Below the pieces are notes generated by a model. That model made no database searches. It had not been told where the DNA came from and saw only the letters and a program-made list of their open reading frames with translations. The position numbers were made by a program, and so were the translations under genes. DNA of 21,692 nucleotides from Candidatus Nealsoniibacteriota bacterium (GTDB taxonomy: Bacteria > Patescibacteriota > Minisyncoccia > Minisyncoccales > PWPS01): assembly GCA_003554915.1 (NCBI GenBank), contig PWHM01000112.1, forward strand, positions 1 through 21,692. Reading direction: 5' to 3'. Below are positions 9,401 through 15,555 of this stretch, piece by piece. Position 1 is the stretch's first letter; each line of letters opens with the position of its first letter.

Positions 9401-10044
9401 CCGAAGTGAAAGGGAAAGTTATAGAAGTTGATGAAGAAGAGAGATTGATAAAAATAAGAGTGGATGAAAAAAACACGAAAAAGGAAGAGGTTAAAACTTA
9501 TAAAATAGATTCCAACAAAGCAATATGGGTAACCGAAGGAGAAAAAGTAGAACCCGGTACTCAGCTTTGTGAAGGTAACATGGATCTTAAAAAGTATTTC
9601 AAGAATCGAGGAATAAAGGAGACCAAAAAGTACGTATTGAAAGAAGCCCAAAAGGTGTATGTTTCTCAAGGGGTGGATATTCACGATAAACACTTGGAGG
9701 TTATCGTTAAACAGATGACTTCCAGAATGCAGGTTACCGATCCCGGAGACTCCTTTTTCACTCCAAAACAAATCATAGAGAGGGACGTTTTCGAAAAAAA
9801 GAGAGAAAAACTCGAGGAAAAAGGAAAGGAACCCCCGAAGGCCGCTTCCATGTTGCTCGGTATTTCCAAGGTGGCGCTCAACACCGACTCTTTCCTTTCG
9901 GCCGCTTCTTTTCAGCAAACCTCAAAAATCTTGATTGAAGCTTCTCTGGAAGGCAAGAGTGATCCTTTGAAAGGACTCAAAGAAAATGTAATCATCGGAA
10001 AATTGATTCCCGCCGGTACTGGAATTAAGGAGCGAGAGCTTTAA
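6475..10044 (+). CDS. rpoC: DNA-directed RNA polymerase subunit beta'
   Basis: Catalytic beta' subunit of RNA polymerase, 1189 aa. The N-terminal zinc ribbon has C59, C61, C74 and C77 with E. coli spacing. The catalytic NADFDGD loop has Asp500, Asp502 and Asp504, which chelate the active-site Mg2+. The bridge-helix/trigger-loop region is recognisable (VLEYFISTHGARKGTVDTAL, TASAGYLTRRLVDV). The second zinc site is C824, C895, C902 and C905. The secondary C-terminal signature GEPGTQLTMRTFHTGG is intact. The large trigger-loop insertion (SI3) of E. coli is absent. A Lys/Glu-rich stretch at about 140-200 (including KKKKKKRK) enlarges the clamp region compared with B. subtilis. The ATG at 6475 lacks a Shine-Dalgarno. 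Cotranscribed with rpoB. Confidence 0.98.
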   Translation: MRVEDVEAIKIKLASPEDILDWSHGEVTEAETINYRNQKPEKNGLFCERIFGPEKDYQCYCGKYKKIRYKGIVCDRCGVEVTKSSVRRSRMGHIKLASPVSHIWYLRGIPSKMGLVLGISKKKLEKVVYFTGYIVIEVDEDKKAEVLKKLKKEFKKKKKKRKDNLEGEELEKSLEKLRKARDKTKEEIKAIKNKKILSEVEYHRFKRKYGDIFKAGTGAETLREMFEETDLDKKIKELTKKKDETGSKSKKKKYLKRLKVFRAMKKADIRPEWMFPTVLPVLPPDLRPIIQLDGGRYASSDLNDLYRRVINRNNRLKNLLDIDAPEVIVRNEKRMLQEAVDALVDNQMRKGVVTQASTGGQRLLKSLADMLKGKQGRFRQNLLGKRVDYSGRSVIVVGPELKLNQCGLPKKMALEIFKPFIIQKILDQDLAYNVKGATKMIDEKDDEVWPILEEVVKGKAVLLNRAPTLHRLGIQAFEPVLTEGEAIRIHPLVCEAFNADFDGDQMAVHLPLSKKAQKEAKELMLSSENLLKPATGRPIVSPSQDMVLGCYWMTQVEKGTKGEGKLLSSTEEAKLAYDYDKVNIRAEVKVRIGGEMVETTVGRIIFNEALPEEIPFKNETMDSSNLKAVVAEIIKNYEPKDAHLMLDDIKNLGFKYSTVSGISWGMDDLIIPEKKKGVIKEAEKKREEIIDYYEQGLFSEEEKSDKIIEVWTKAKNKVEDLVPETLPDYGSVLTITDSGARGSWSQPIQMAGMKGLVVNPSGEVIELPVRSSFKEGFDVLEYFISTHGARKGTVDTALRTASAGYLTRRLVDVSHEVVVTEEDCGENEGILVKKKDAEAIDQDFYFKIVGRVAVEDIKIGRKKVVKKGEVIDLDAAEKIKESELEELRVRSVMVCNTTSGVCQKCYGWELGRNKLTKIGDAVGIVAAQAIGEPGTQLTMRTFHTGGVAGGTDITMGLPRVQEIFEVREPKGRAEMSEVKGKVIEVDEEERLIKIRVDEKNTKKEEVKTYKIDSNKAIWVTEGEKVEPGTQLCEGNMDLKKYFKNRGIKETKKYVLKEAQKVYVSQGVDIHDKHLEVIVKQMTSRMQVTDPGDSFFTPKQIIERDVFEKKREKLEEKGKEPPKAASMLLGISKVALNTDSFLSAASFQQTSKILIEASLEGKSDPLKGLKENVIIGKLIPAGTGIKEREL

Positions 10045-10067
10045 CTCCTTTAAATTACCCCTATTTG

Positions 10068-10076
10068 TGGTACAAT
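10068..10076 (+). promoter_or_regulatory. Extended -10 promoter of ftsK-recA
   Basis: TGG then TACAAT (10071-10076) fits an extended -10 element (TGN-TATAAT). No good -35 is visible 17 bases upstream (CTTTAA). The predicted start near 10083 lies only about 3 bases before the ftsK ATG at 10086, so the transcript would be essentially leaderless. It sits 23 bases after the rpoC stop. Confidence 0.55.
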
Positions 10077-10085
10077 TAAATAGAT

Positions 10086-12236
10086 ATGGGAAAGAAAAAG
10101 AAAAAAGATGAAGAAAAGGAGCCGTTTTTTTCCAGCAAACTAAGGAGAATCATTACCGGTCTCCTCCTCTTTCTCTTGGCGATGATCGGTACGTTGAGTG
10201 CTTTTGATGCCGCCGGAGAGGGTGGAGAGATTTTAAGAGAGATATCACTTTCTCTTTTTGGAGGAATGGCCGGGCTGTTACCGTTGTTGGTTCTTGTAAC
10301 CGGCTGGATATTTTTGAGAACCGAATATGAGCAGTTCACTTCACCGCTTTTGGGCGGGTTTTTGTTAATATTGCTGGGAGCCACCGGTTTTTTTACTACG
10401 ATCGGTAGTTTTTTCGGTCTTGTTGAGAATGGCAAACAGGTTGGAGGATTGATAGGCAGCTCGATAAGTGTCCCGTTAAAAACTTATTTGGGTCCCGTAG
10501 CCAGTTTACTTATATTCGCAATATCGACTTTGATGGGGTTGGTCATATTCTGGCACCTACTTTACAAAGACGCCTCTTTTGTGACGGCGGTGGAGAACTT
10601 TTTTGAAAAAAGAAGAGAAAGAAAAAGCCAAAAGCCTTCGGTTATAAAGAAAATATTCGCTCCCAGCTTTGAAACCAAAGAAATTAAGACTCAAAAACGG
10701 GAAGAAGAAAAGCAGGAAGAGGAAAAATCTCCGGAAAAAGTTCCCGCCAGAAGCAAAAGAATCACTCCGCCTCTTAAACTTTTGGAAAAGGGCGGAGGAA
10801 GTGCCGATCCGGGAGATACCAAAAAGAATGCGAAAATAATTAAAAACACTCTTTCCAACTTCGATATCTTCGTGGAGATGTCGGAGATAAACGTCGGTCC
10901 CACGGTTACTCAATACACTCTGAAGCCGGCGGAAGGGGTAAAGCTCTCCAAAATAACTTCCCTTTCCGATGATTTGGCTTTGGCTTTGGCCAAGCATCCG
11001 GTAAGAACGGAAGCTCCCATTCCGGGCAAGTCACTGGTCGGAATAGAAGTTCCCAATGAAGACAGGGAGATGATAAAGCTCAGAGATCTCTTGGGAGATC
11101 GATTTTCCAAGGAGGATTCGTCTTTGACTTTGGCTGTCGGTAAGGATGTTTCCGGAAACCCCATTTATGCCGATTTGGCCAGAATGCCCCATCTTCTGGT
11201 TGCCGGTGCTACCGGTTCGGGTAAAACGATATTTTTAAACACTTTAATACTCAGTTTGATATATAATAACTCTCCGGAAGAGTTGAGATTAATTTTAGTT
11301 GACCCCAAGCGAGTGGAATTTTCCTTTTACAAAAGACTACCTCACCTCCTTACTTCCGTAATGTATGACGCGGAAAAGACTCATAACGCTTTGGAATGGC
11401 TCATAGGTGAGATGGAAAGAAGATTCGACGTTTTATCCGAAAATAAAAAGAGAAATATAGACAGTTACAACAAATGGGCCAAAAAGCAGGATGATGAAGA
11501 AGTAATGCCCTACATAGTCTTGGTCGTCGACGAATTGGCCGATTTAATGGCCAAAAAGCAGAGTGAGATAGAAAGCGGGATTGTTCGCATTGCCCAGATG
11601 GCCAGGGCGGTCGGAATTCATTTAATATTGGCCACCCAAAGACCGTCGGTGGAGGTTATCACCGGACTCATAAAGGCGAATATTACTTCTCGGGTCAGTT
11701 TTCAAGTCGCCTCGCAAGTCGACTCCAGAACCGTGCTTGATATGGGAGGAGCCGAAAGACTCCTCGGGTCCGGAGATATGCTTTTCATTTCTTCGAATAA
11801 CAACTCCAAACCCAAACGTGTCCAGGGCCCTTACGTCTCCGAAGAAGAAGTCAGGGAGGTAATCAAATGGTTGGTTGATAAGGTGGAGGGGGATGTCGAC
11901 GAAGAGGATGATTTAAGTGAAGATTTGGAAGAAGAGCTGGAAAAAGACAGAGCTCAAAAAATTGAGGGAGACATGGAAGAAGACGAGCTTTACGAAGACG
12001 CTAAAGAATTGGTGATAAGAGCGGACAAAGCCTCCGCCTCCATGCTCCAAAGGAAGCTTCGAATAGGATATGTAAGAGCGGCCCGGATACTGGACATGCT
12101 CGAAGCCAGGAATATAGTCGGCCCTTCTCGAGGATCCAAACCCAGAGTCGTCTACGGTGACGGAGAAAGTGAAAGACCTTTTTCGGAAGAGGAAAAGCTC
12201 AATGATTTCAATAACAATAAAAATAATGAAGATTAA
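10086..12236 (+). CDS. ftsK: DNA translocase FtsK/SpoIIIE
   Basis: Membrane-anchored, septum-associated ATPase that pumps double-stranded DNA and helps clear the chromosome terminus during division. Of 716 aa, the N-terminal 180 or so hold about four hydrophobic segments after a Lys-rich start (MGKKKKKDEEKE). A charged, low-complexity linker follows (about 180-245), then the alpha/beta motor. Walker A is GATGSGKT, G374-T381 with Lys380. The LILVDPKRVEFSFY segment and Walker B IVLVVDELADLM are present, as is the ATQRPSVEVITG motif. The C-terminal gamma winged helix (about 635-690, SASMLQRKLRIGYVRAARI) is the DNA-orienting domain, which in other bacteria reads KOPS/SRS. An acidic loop (DEEDDLSEDLEEELEKD) lies between motor and gamma. 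recA starts 19 bases downstream with no promoter evident between. Confidence 0.96.
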   Translation: MGKKKKKDEEKEPFFSSKLRRIITGLLLFLLAMIGTLSAFDAAGEGGEILREISLSLFGGMAGLLPLLVLVTGWIFLRTEYEQFTSPLLGGFLLILLGATGFFTTIGSFFGLVENGKQVGGLIGSSISVPLKTYLGPVASLLIFAISTLMGLVIFWHLLYKDASFVTAVENFFEKRRERKSQKPSVIKKIFAPSFETKEIKTQKREEEKQEEEKSPEKVPARSKRITPPLKLLEKGGGSADPGDTKKNAKIIKNTLSNFDIFVEMSEINVGPTVTQYTLKPAEGVKLSKITSLSDDLALALAKHPVRTEAPIPGKSLVGIEVPNEDREMIKLRDLLGDRFSKEDSSLTLAVGKDVSGNPIYADLARMPHLLVAGATGSGKTIFLNTLILSLIYNNSPEELRLILVDPKRVEFSFYKRLPHLLTSVMYDAEKTHNALEWLIGEMERRFDVLSENKKRNIDSYNKWAKKQDDEEVMPYIVLVVDELADLMAKKQSEIESGIVRIAQMARAVGIHLILATQRPSVEVITGLIKANITSRVSFQVASQVDSRTVLDMGGAERLLGSGDMLFISSNNNSKPKRVQGPYVSEEEVREVIKWLVDKVEGDVDEEDDLSEDLEEELEKDRAQKIEGDMEEDELYEDAKELVIRADKASASMLQRKLRIGYVRAARILDMLEARNIVGPSRGSKPRVVYGDGESERPFSEEEKLNDFNNNKNNED

Positions 12237-12255
12237 AAAATAAACCGTTATTCTT

Positions 12256-13311
12256 ATGGCTAAAAAAAAGAAAAAGAAAAAAGATAAAAAAGACAAAAAG
12301 AAGAAAAAAGAAAAGAAGGCCGAAAGTAAAGAATTAAAAGAGGCGATGAAGGAAATTAAGCAGAAGTTCGGTGAAGGGTCTTTAATGAAACTCAAAGACC
12401 TGAAGGCGGTTGACGTAGATAGCATTCCCACCGGCTCCTTTTCCTTGGATATGGCGCTCGGAGTCGGGGGAGTTCCCCGGGGAAGAGTGGTGGAAATATT
12501 CGGATCGGCTTCGACCGGTAAGTCGACTCTCGCCCTGCATATAGTGGCCGAGGCACAAAAAAAAGACGGCATTACCGCCTTTATCGATGTAGAAAACGCA
12601 TTGGATCCCGGTTATGCTAAAAAAATAGGAGTAAACGTGGATGAGCTTCTCATTTCTCAACCGAATTCCGGCGAACAGGCCCTACAAATCGTCGAAACCT
12701 TGGTTCGCTCCGGTGAAGTTGACGTTATAGTGGTCGATTCGGTTGCCGCTTTGGCTCCGAAGAGTGAAATTGCCGGTGAAGTCGGTGATCAGCAAATCGG
12801 AAAACAGGCTCGGTTGATGTCGGCAGCCCTTCGAAAACTTTCCAAAGTGATTGCCGAAACGGATACTACGGTTATCTTCTTGAACCAGACCAGAATGAAG
12901 ATAGGACAGAAATTCGGTAATCCGAGAACGACTTCCGGAGGCCTGGCTTTGAAATTCTACTCTTCGGTGAGAATTAGTCTCTCCAGAAGGGCTCAGATCA
13001 AGTCTAAGGGGGAAATAATAGGAAACAGGGTTGTGGCCAAAGTTGTTAAAAACAAGGTCGGAGCGCCCTTCAGAAAGGCTCAATTCGACATATATTACAA
13101 CGAGGGGATCTCTTATTACGGAGATTTGCTGAAAGTGGGAGTGGAAGTCGACGTAGTTGAAAAGGCGGGATCTTGGTACAACTATAATGATAAAAAACTG
13201 GGACAGGGAAAAAGCAACTCCAAGGACTTCTTGGAGGAGAATTCGAATATTGCGGAAAAGATAGAGGAAGACATTAAAAAGAAGATGGCAAAGAAAAGAC
13301 AAGAGGGTTAA
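12256..13311 (+). CDS. recA: Recombinase RecA (divergent Walker A and loop L2)
   Basis: Forms ATP-dependent filaments on single-stranded DNA for strand exchange and the SOS response. The 351 aa begin with a poly-Lys extension of about 21 residues (MAKKKKKKKDKKDKKKKKEK) before the canonical N-terminal helix (KEAMKEIKQKFGEGSLMKL). Core features are Walker A GSASTGKST (G83-T91, Lys89), FIDVENALDP with the catalytic Glu113, VIVVDSVAAL (Walker B), MKIGQKFGNP, and VVKNKVGAPF. The family consensus for Walker A is GPESSGKTT, so Pro and Glu are replaced by Ser and Ala. In loop L2, NPRTTSGGLALKFY replaces NPETTxGGxALKFY, placing Arg224 at the position of E. coli Glu207. The C-terminal acidic tail is absent; it ends in Lys-rich KKKMAKKRQEG. 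Followed by a terminator. Confidence 0.97.
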   Translation: MAKKKKKKKDKKDKKKKKEKKAESKELKEAMKEIKQKFGEGSLMKLKDLKAVDVDSIPTGSFSLDMALGVGGVPRGRVVEIFGSASTGKSTLALHIVAEAQKKDGITAFIDVENALDPGYAKKIGVNVDELLISQPNSGEQALQIVETLVRSGEVDVIVVDSVAALAPKSEIAGEVGDQQIGKQARLMSAALRKLSKVIAETDTTVIFLNQTRMKIGQKFGNPRTTSGGLALKFYSSVRISLSRRAQIKSKGEIIGNRVVAKVVKNKVGAPFRKAQFDIYYNEGISYYGDLLKVGVEVDVVEKAGSWYNYNDKKLGQGKSNSKDFLEENSNIAEKIEEDIKKKMAKKRQEG

Positions 13312-13321
13312 TTACTCCAAC

Positions 13322-13353
13322 AAAAAAAGACCCCTTTCGAAGGGTCTTTTTTT
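13322..13353. terminator. Bidirectional rho-independent terminator between recA and rpsR
   Basis: The sequence has seven A, then a stem GA(C)CCCTT / AAGGGTC with a 3-base TCG loop and one bulged C, then seven T. Because both flanks are A- and T-runs it can end transcription of recA (+) and of the converging rpsR operon (-). Confidence 0.88.
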
Positions 13354-13362
13354 ATTTTTGAG

Positions 13363-13572
13363 CTAAACTTCTACGTTTTCTTGATAAGGCAGAAGTGCCA
13401 ATTGTCTCGCTCTCTTGATCGCTTTGGCGACTTTTCTTTGATGACCGGCACAGAGCCCGGTTCTTTTTTTCCGCTTTATTTTGTGAGTTTTGTCGGTGAA
13501 CTTTTGTAGGATTTCCGTTTCTTTGAAATCGATCTGTTCAACCTCGTGTTGGCAAAAATAGCATTGTTTCAT
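13363..13572 (-). CDS. rpsR: 30S ribosomal protein S18 (zinc-binding type)
   Basis: Small-subunit protein bS18, which pairs with S6 on the platform of the 30S subunit. The 69 aa carry the family core GLCAGHQRKVAKAIKRARQL. C4, C7 (CYFC), C41 and H44 (CAGH) look like a zinc-binding set, i.e. the C+ form of S18. The ATG at 13572 has no Shine-Dalgarno. It lies 15 bases after ssb and ends the ychF-rpsF-ssb-rpsR operon. No rplI (L9) gene follows, unlike many bacterial S6-S18 operons. Confidence 0.97.
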   Translation of the reverse strand: MKQCYFCQHEVEQIDFKETEILQKFTDKTHKIKRKKRTGLCAGHQRKVAKAIKRARQLALLPYQENVEV

Positions 13573-13587
13573 AATTTGTCGGTTGTT

Positions 13588-14034
13588 TTAAAATGGTATG
13601 TCTTCTACGTCTATATCCTCGTCTTCTTCGATGACGGGAATTTCTTCGTCTTTTTGCTTTTTGCTTTCGGAAGATTTATTTTTGGATCCACCGGAGGAAT
13701 TACCGTTTTCTCGTGGTCCGAATTGAATCGTTTGTCCTAAAATTTCCGTGTTGTAATTGGTTTTACCGTCCTGACCTTCCCAGCTTCTGGTTTGCAGTCT
13801 TCCCTCCACCAATACGGATGAACCCTTGGAGAGGTATTTGGCGATATTGTCGGCCGTGTTTCCGAAAAAGACCACGTCGTGATACTCGGTTCTTTGCTGT
13901 CTTTCTCCGGATCCGTCAGTAAAAAAGCGATTGGTGGCCACTGAAAAATTAACTACCGTAGTTCCGGAATCGGTAGCTCTTTTTTCCGGATCGTCGGTTA
14001 AATTTCCGGCGATTATGACTTTATTGAAATTCAT
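13588..14034 (-). CDS. ssb: Single-stranded DNA-binding protein
   Basis: Coats single-stranded DNA in replication and repair, and recruits partner proteins through its tail. The 148 aa start with an OB fold (about 1-105; FNKVIIAGNLTDDPEKR, EYHDVVFFGNTADNIAKYLSKG, VEGRLQTRSWEGQDGK). A Gly/Ser/Lys linker follows, then an acidic tail ending EDIPF, the usual protein-docking tip (D/E-D-I-P-F). The ATG overlaps the rpsF stop by 4 bases (ATGA), so it is probably translationally coupled. Confidence 0.97.
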   Translation of the reverse strand: MNFNKVIIAGNLTDDPEKRATDSGTTVVNFSVATNRFFTDGSGERQQRTEYHDVVFFGNTADNIAKYLSKGSSVLVEGRLQTRSWEGQDGKTNYNTEILGQTIQFGPRENGNSSGGSKNKSSESKKQKDEEIPVIEEDEDIDVEDIPF

Positions 14035-14522
14035 AATATTTCATCGATTTTTTCATCGATTTCGTTTAATTTTACTTTTTTATTTTTTTTATCTTTTTTA
14101 TCTTTCTCCTTTTCCTCTTCTTCCTTTTCTTCCTTTTCTTCTTTCTTATCCTCCTCTCCCTCTCCCTCTCCCTCTCCCTCTTCCTTTTCTTCCTTCTCCT
14201 CTTTAGTGGTTTCTTTCGGCTCTTCCTCTTCTTCGATAAATTCTTTGGAAACCATCAGGTGACGAATTATCTTGTCCTCTTTTTTCATCTTTTCTTCGAT
14301 TAACTTTATTTTTTCAGAGTCCATCTCCAAATCGATGGAGGCGAGGTAGGCCTCATTCTTGCTGTCGATTTCGTAAGCGAGATTTCTTTTTTTCGGACTG
14401 TTTATGCCGCAAAGAGAAGCTCCCGCACCTTTCAGCAGTTCGGTTATTTCATCGTTGAATTCGGCAACTTCTTTGTTCGTCAGTTCCGGTGTAATTAGGT
14501 ATGTAAGTTCGTAAAGATTCAT
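14031..14522 (-). CDS. rpsF: 30S ribosomal protein S6 with long charged C-terminal extension
   Basis: Small-subunit protein bS6, partner of S18. Of 163 aa, residues 1-95 or so form the normal S6 fold (MNLYELTYLITPEL, KRNLAYEIDSKNEAYLASIDL, IIRHLMVSKE). The usual family length is about 95-135 aa. From about residue 96 to the end the protein is almost only Glu, Lys and Gly/Asp, containing a GEGEGEGE run encoded by four copies of a 6-base repeat. E. coli S6 has a post-translationally added oligo-Glu tail; here an acidic/basic tail is genetically encoded, and any parallel is an inference. Overlaps ychF and ssb by 4 bases each. Confidence 0.95.
   Translation of the reverse strand: MNLYELTYLITPELTNKEVAEFNDEITELLKGAGASLCGINSPKKRNLAYEIDSKNEAYLASIDLEMDSEKIKLIEEKMKKEDKIIRHLMVSKEFIEEEEEPKETTKEEKEEKEEGEGEGEGEEDKKEEKEEKEEEEKEKDKKDKKNKKVKLNEIDEKIDEIL
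14154..14177. repeat. Hexanucleotide tandem repeat (CTCTCC)x4 inside rpsF
   Basis: Four exact CTCTCC copies on the + strand, encoding Gly-Glu pairs of S6 on the - strand. They lie within an uninterrupted 56-base pyrimidine run (14149-14204), preceded by another of 47 bases (14101-14147). A unit change keeps the reading frame. Confidence 0.85.
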
Positions 14523-15481
14523 ATTTTAAATTCGATTATATCTCCGTTTTTAACTTCGTAGTCCGCTCCGACCGTTTTTACCTTCCCCTCCGTTCGGGCC
14601 TTTTCAAAGGATTTTGCGGATTTTAAGGAATCTAAGTCGGTAACCTCCGCTCTCTTGAAATTTTCTTCGAAATCGGAGTGCACTTTTCCTCCCGCTTTTG
14701 AAGCGGAGGTGCCTTTTTCTATGGTCCATCCCTGCACTTTTCCTTTTGCGATGGTGAAAAAGGTGATTAAACTGAAGTTATTATAACACTTTGTTAAAAA
14801 CTCATCAAGCTGACAATGCACCCCCAGCTCCCGCCTTTCTTTTTCGGAGAGCTCTTTTACTTCTTCTTCCATTTTCAAGTCCAGAGAAAACCCTTCGCCC
14901 TTGCCGTTGTAAAGATTGAAAACCGGTTTGAGGGTTAGAAATTGAAATTCTTTTATCAGTCCTTCCTCTTCTTCCGAAAGATTCATCTCTTTCAGGGGTT
15001 TTCCGTTTAATGCGAGAGTTTTCATTCTTTTAATTAGAGACAAGCGCTCATCATCTTTTAATTTTTCTTCCAACTTTTCCAGAAGCTCCAAATCCTTCAT
15101 CAAAAGCTCGTTTTCTATCGTTTTTTTATCCTTTTCGGGAGTCGGCCTTTCGTTTTTTTCATACGCTTTTATTACGTGAACCAAACTGTCACAAGGCCTT
15201 ATGTGTGAGAGAAACTTGTTCCCCAAACCCTCTCCTTTGTGAGCCCCCTCGATAAGCCCGGCGATATCGATGAATTTGATAGTCGGATATAATTTTTTTT
15301 CCGGATTTACTGTCTCAGCTAACCGGTCCAATCTTTTGTCCGGCACCTTTACTATTCCTACGTTCGGATCTATCGTTGTGAAAGGATAGGACTCTATACC
15401 CACCTCCTTTTCGGTAAGGAGGCTGAAGAGAGTTGACTTTCCCGCATTGGGGAGACCTATAATTCCTATAGAAAAACTCAT
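14519..15481 (-). CDS. ychF: Ribosome-binding ATPase/GTPase YchF (Obg family)
   Basis: P-loop NTPase of the Obg/YchF family, which binds ribosomes and in other organisms prefers ATP. The 320 aa are shorter than E. coli YchF (363). G1 is GLPNAGKST (residues 9-17), G3 is DIAGLIEGAHKGEGLGNKFL (D72-G75), then a coiled, charged insert (about 110-180). A C-terminal TGS domain (about 235-320) reads LITFFTIAKGKVQGWTI and ends VKNGDIIEFKI. The base-recognition motif, NxxE in the family, reads NLYN (189-192), so its Glu is absent. First gene of the ychF-rpsF-ssb-rpsR operon, an order shared with B. subtilis yyaF-rpsF-ssbA-rpsR. The ATG is 9 bases from the -10 element. Confidence 0.95.
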   Translation of the reverse strand: MSFSIGIIGLPNAGKSTLFSLLTEKEVGIESYPFTTIDPNVGIVKVPDKRLDRLAETVNPEKKLYPTIKFIDIAGLIEGAHKGEGLGNKFLSHIRPCDSLVHVIKAYEKNERPTPEKDKKTIENELLMKDLELLEKLEEKLKDDERLSLIKRMKTLALNGKPLKEMNLSEEEEGLIKEFQFLTLKPVFNLYNGKGEGFSLDLKMEEEVKELSEKERRELGVHCQLDEFLTKCYNNFSLITFFTIAKGKVQGWTIEKGTSASKAGGKVHSDFEENFKRAEVTDLDSLKSAKSFEKARTEGKVKTVGADYEVKNGDIIEFKI

Positions 15482-15489
15482 GGTAATTC

Positions 15490-15518
15490 ATCTTAACTCA
15501 GATACTTACTTATCTCAA
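15490..15518 (-). promoter_or_regulatory. Promoter of the ychF-rpsF-ssb-rpsR operon
   Basis: Read on the - strand: TTGAGA (15513-15518), a 17-base spacer, then TAAGAT (15490-15495). Transcription would begin around 15482-15484, 1-3 bases before the ychF ATG at 15481, so the mRNA would be leaderless or nearly so. It overlaps the upstream half of the divergent pmm promoter. Confidence 0.7.
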
Positions 15519-15524
15519 GTTTTG

Positions 15525-15533
15525 TGATATAAT
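15525..15533 (+). promoter_or_regulatory. Extended -10 promoter of the phosphohexomutase gene
   Basis: TGA followed by a perfect TATAAT (15528-15533) makes a consensus extended -10. The -35 region is weak (CTTACT at 15505-15510, 17-base spacing). The start near 15540 would leave a leader of about 16 bases before ATG 15556. Confidence 0.75.
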
Positions 15534-15555
15534 TTTCAAAGTAATTTTAATTCTT

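Noticed and set aside
8350..9918. A 522-codon open frame on the - strand inside rpoC
   Set aside because: Antisense shadow of a strongly conserved gene. The product is Phe/Ser/His-rich with no recognisable domain, and there are no expression signals. Codon bias of rpoC explains the lack of stops.
10024..10052. AAGGAG...CTCCTT inverted repeat at the end of rpoC
   Set aside because: Only 6 bp with a 12-base loop, no T-run, and mostly within the coding sequence. Not a credible terminator.
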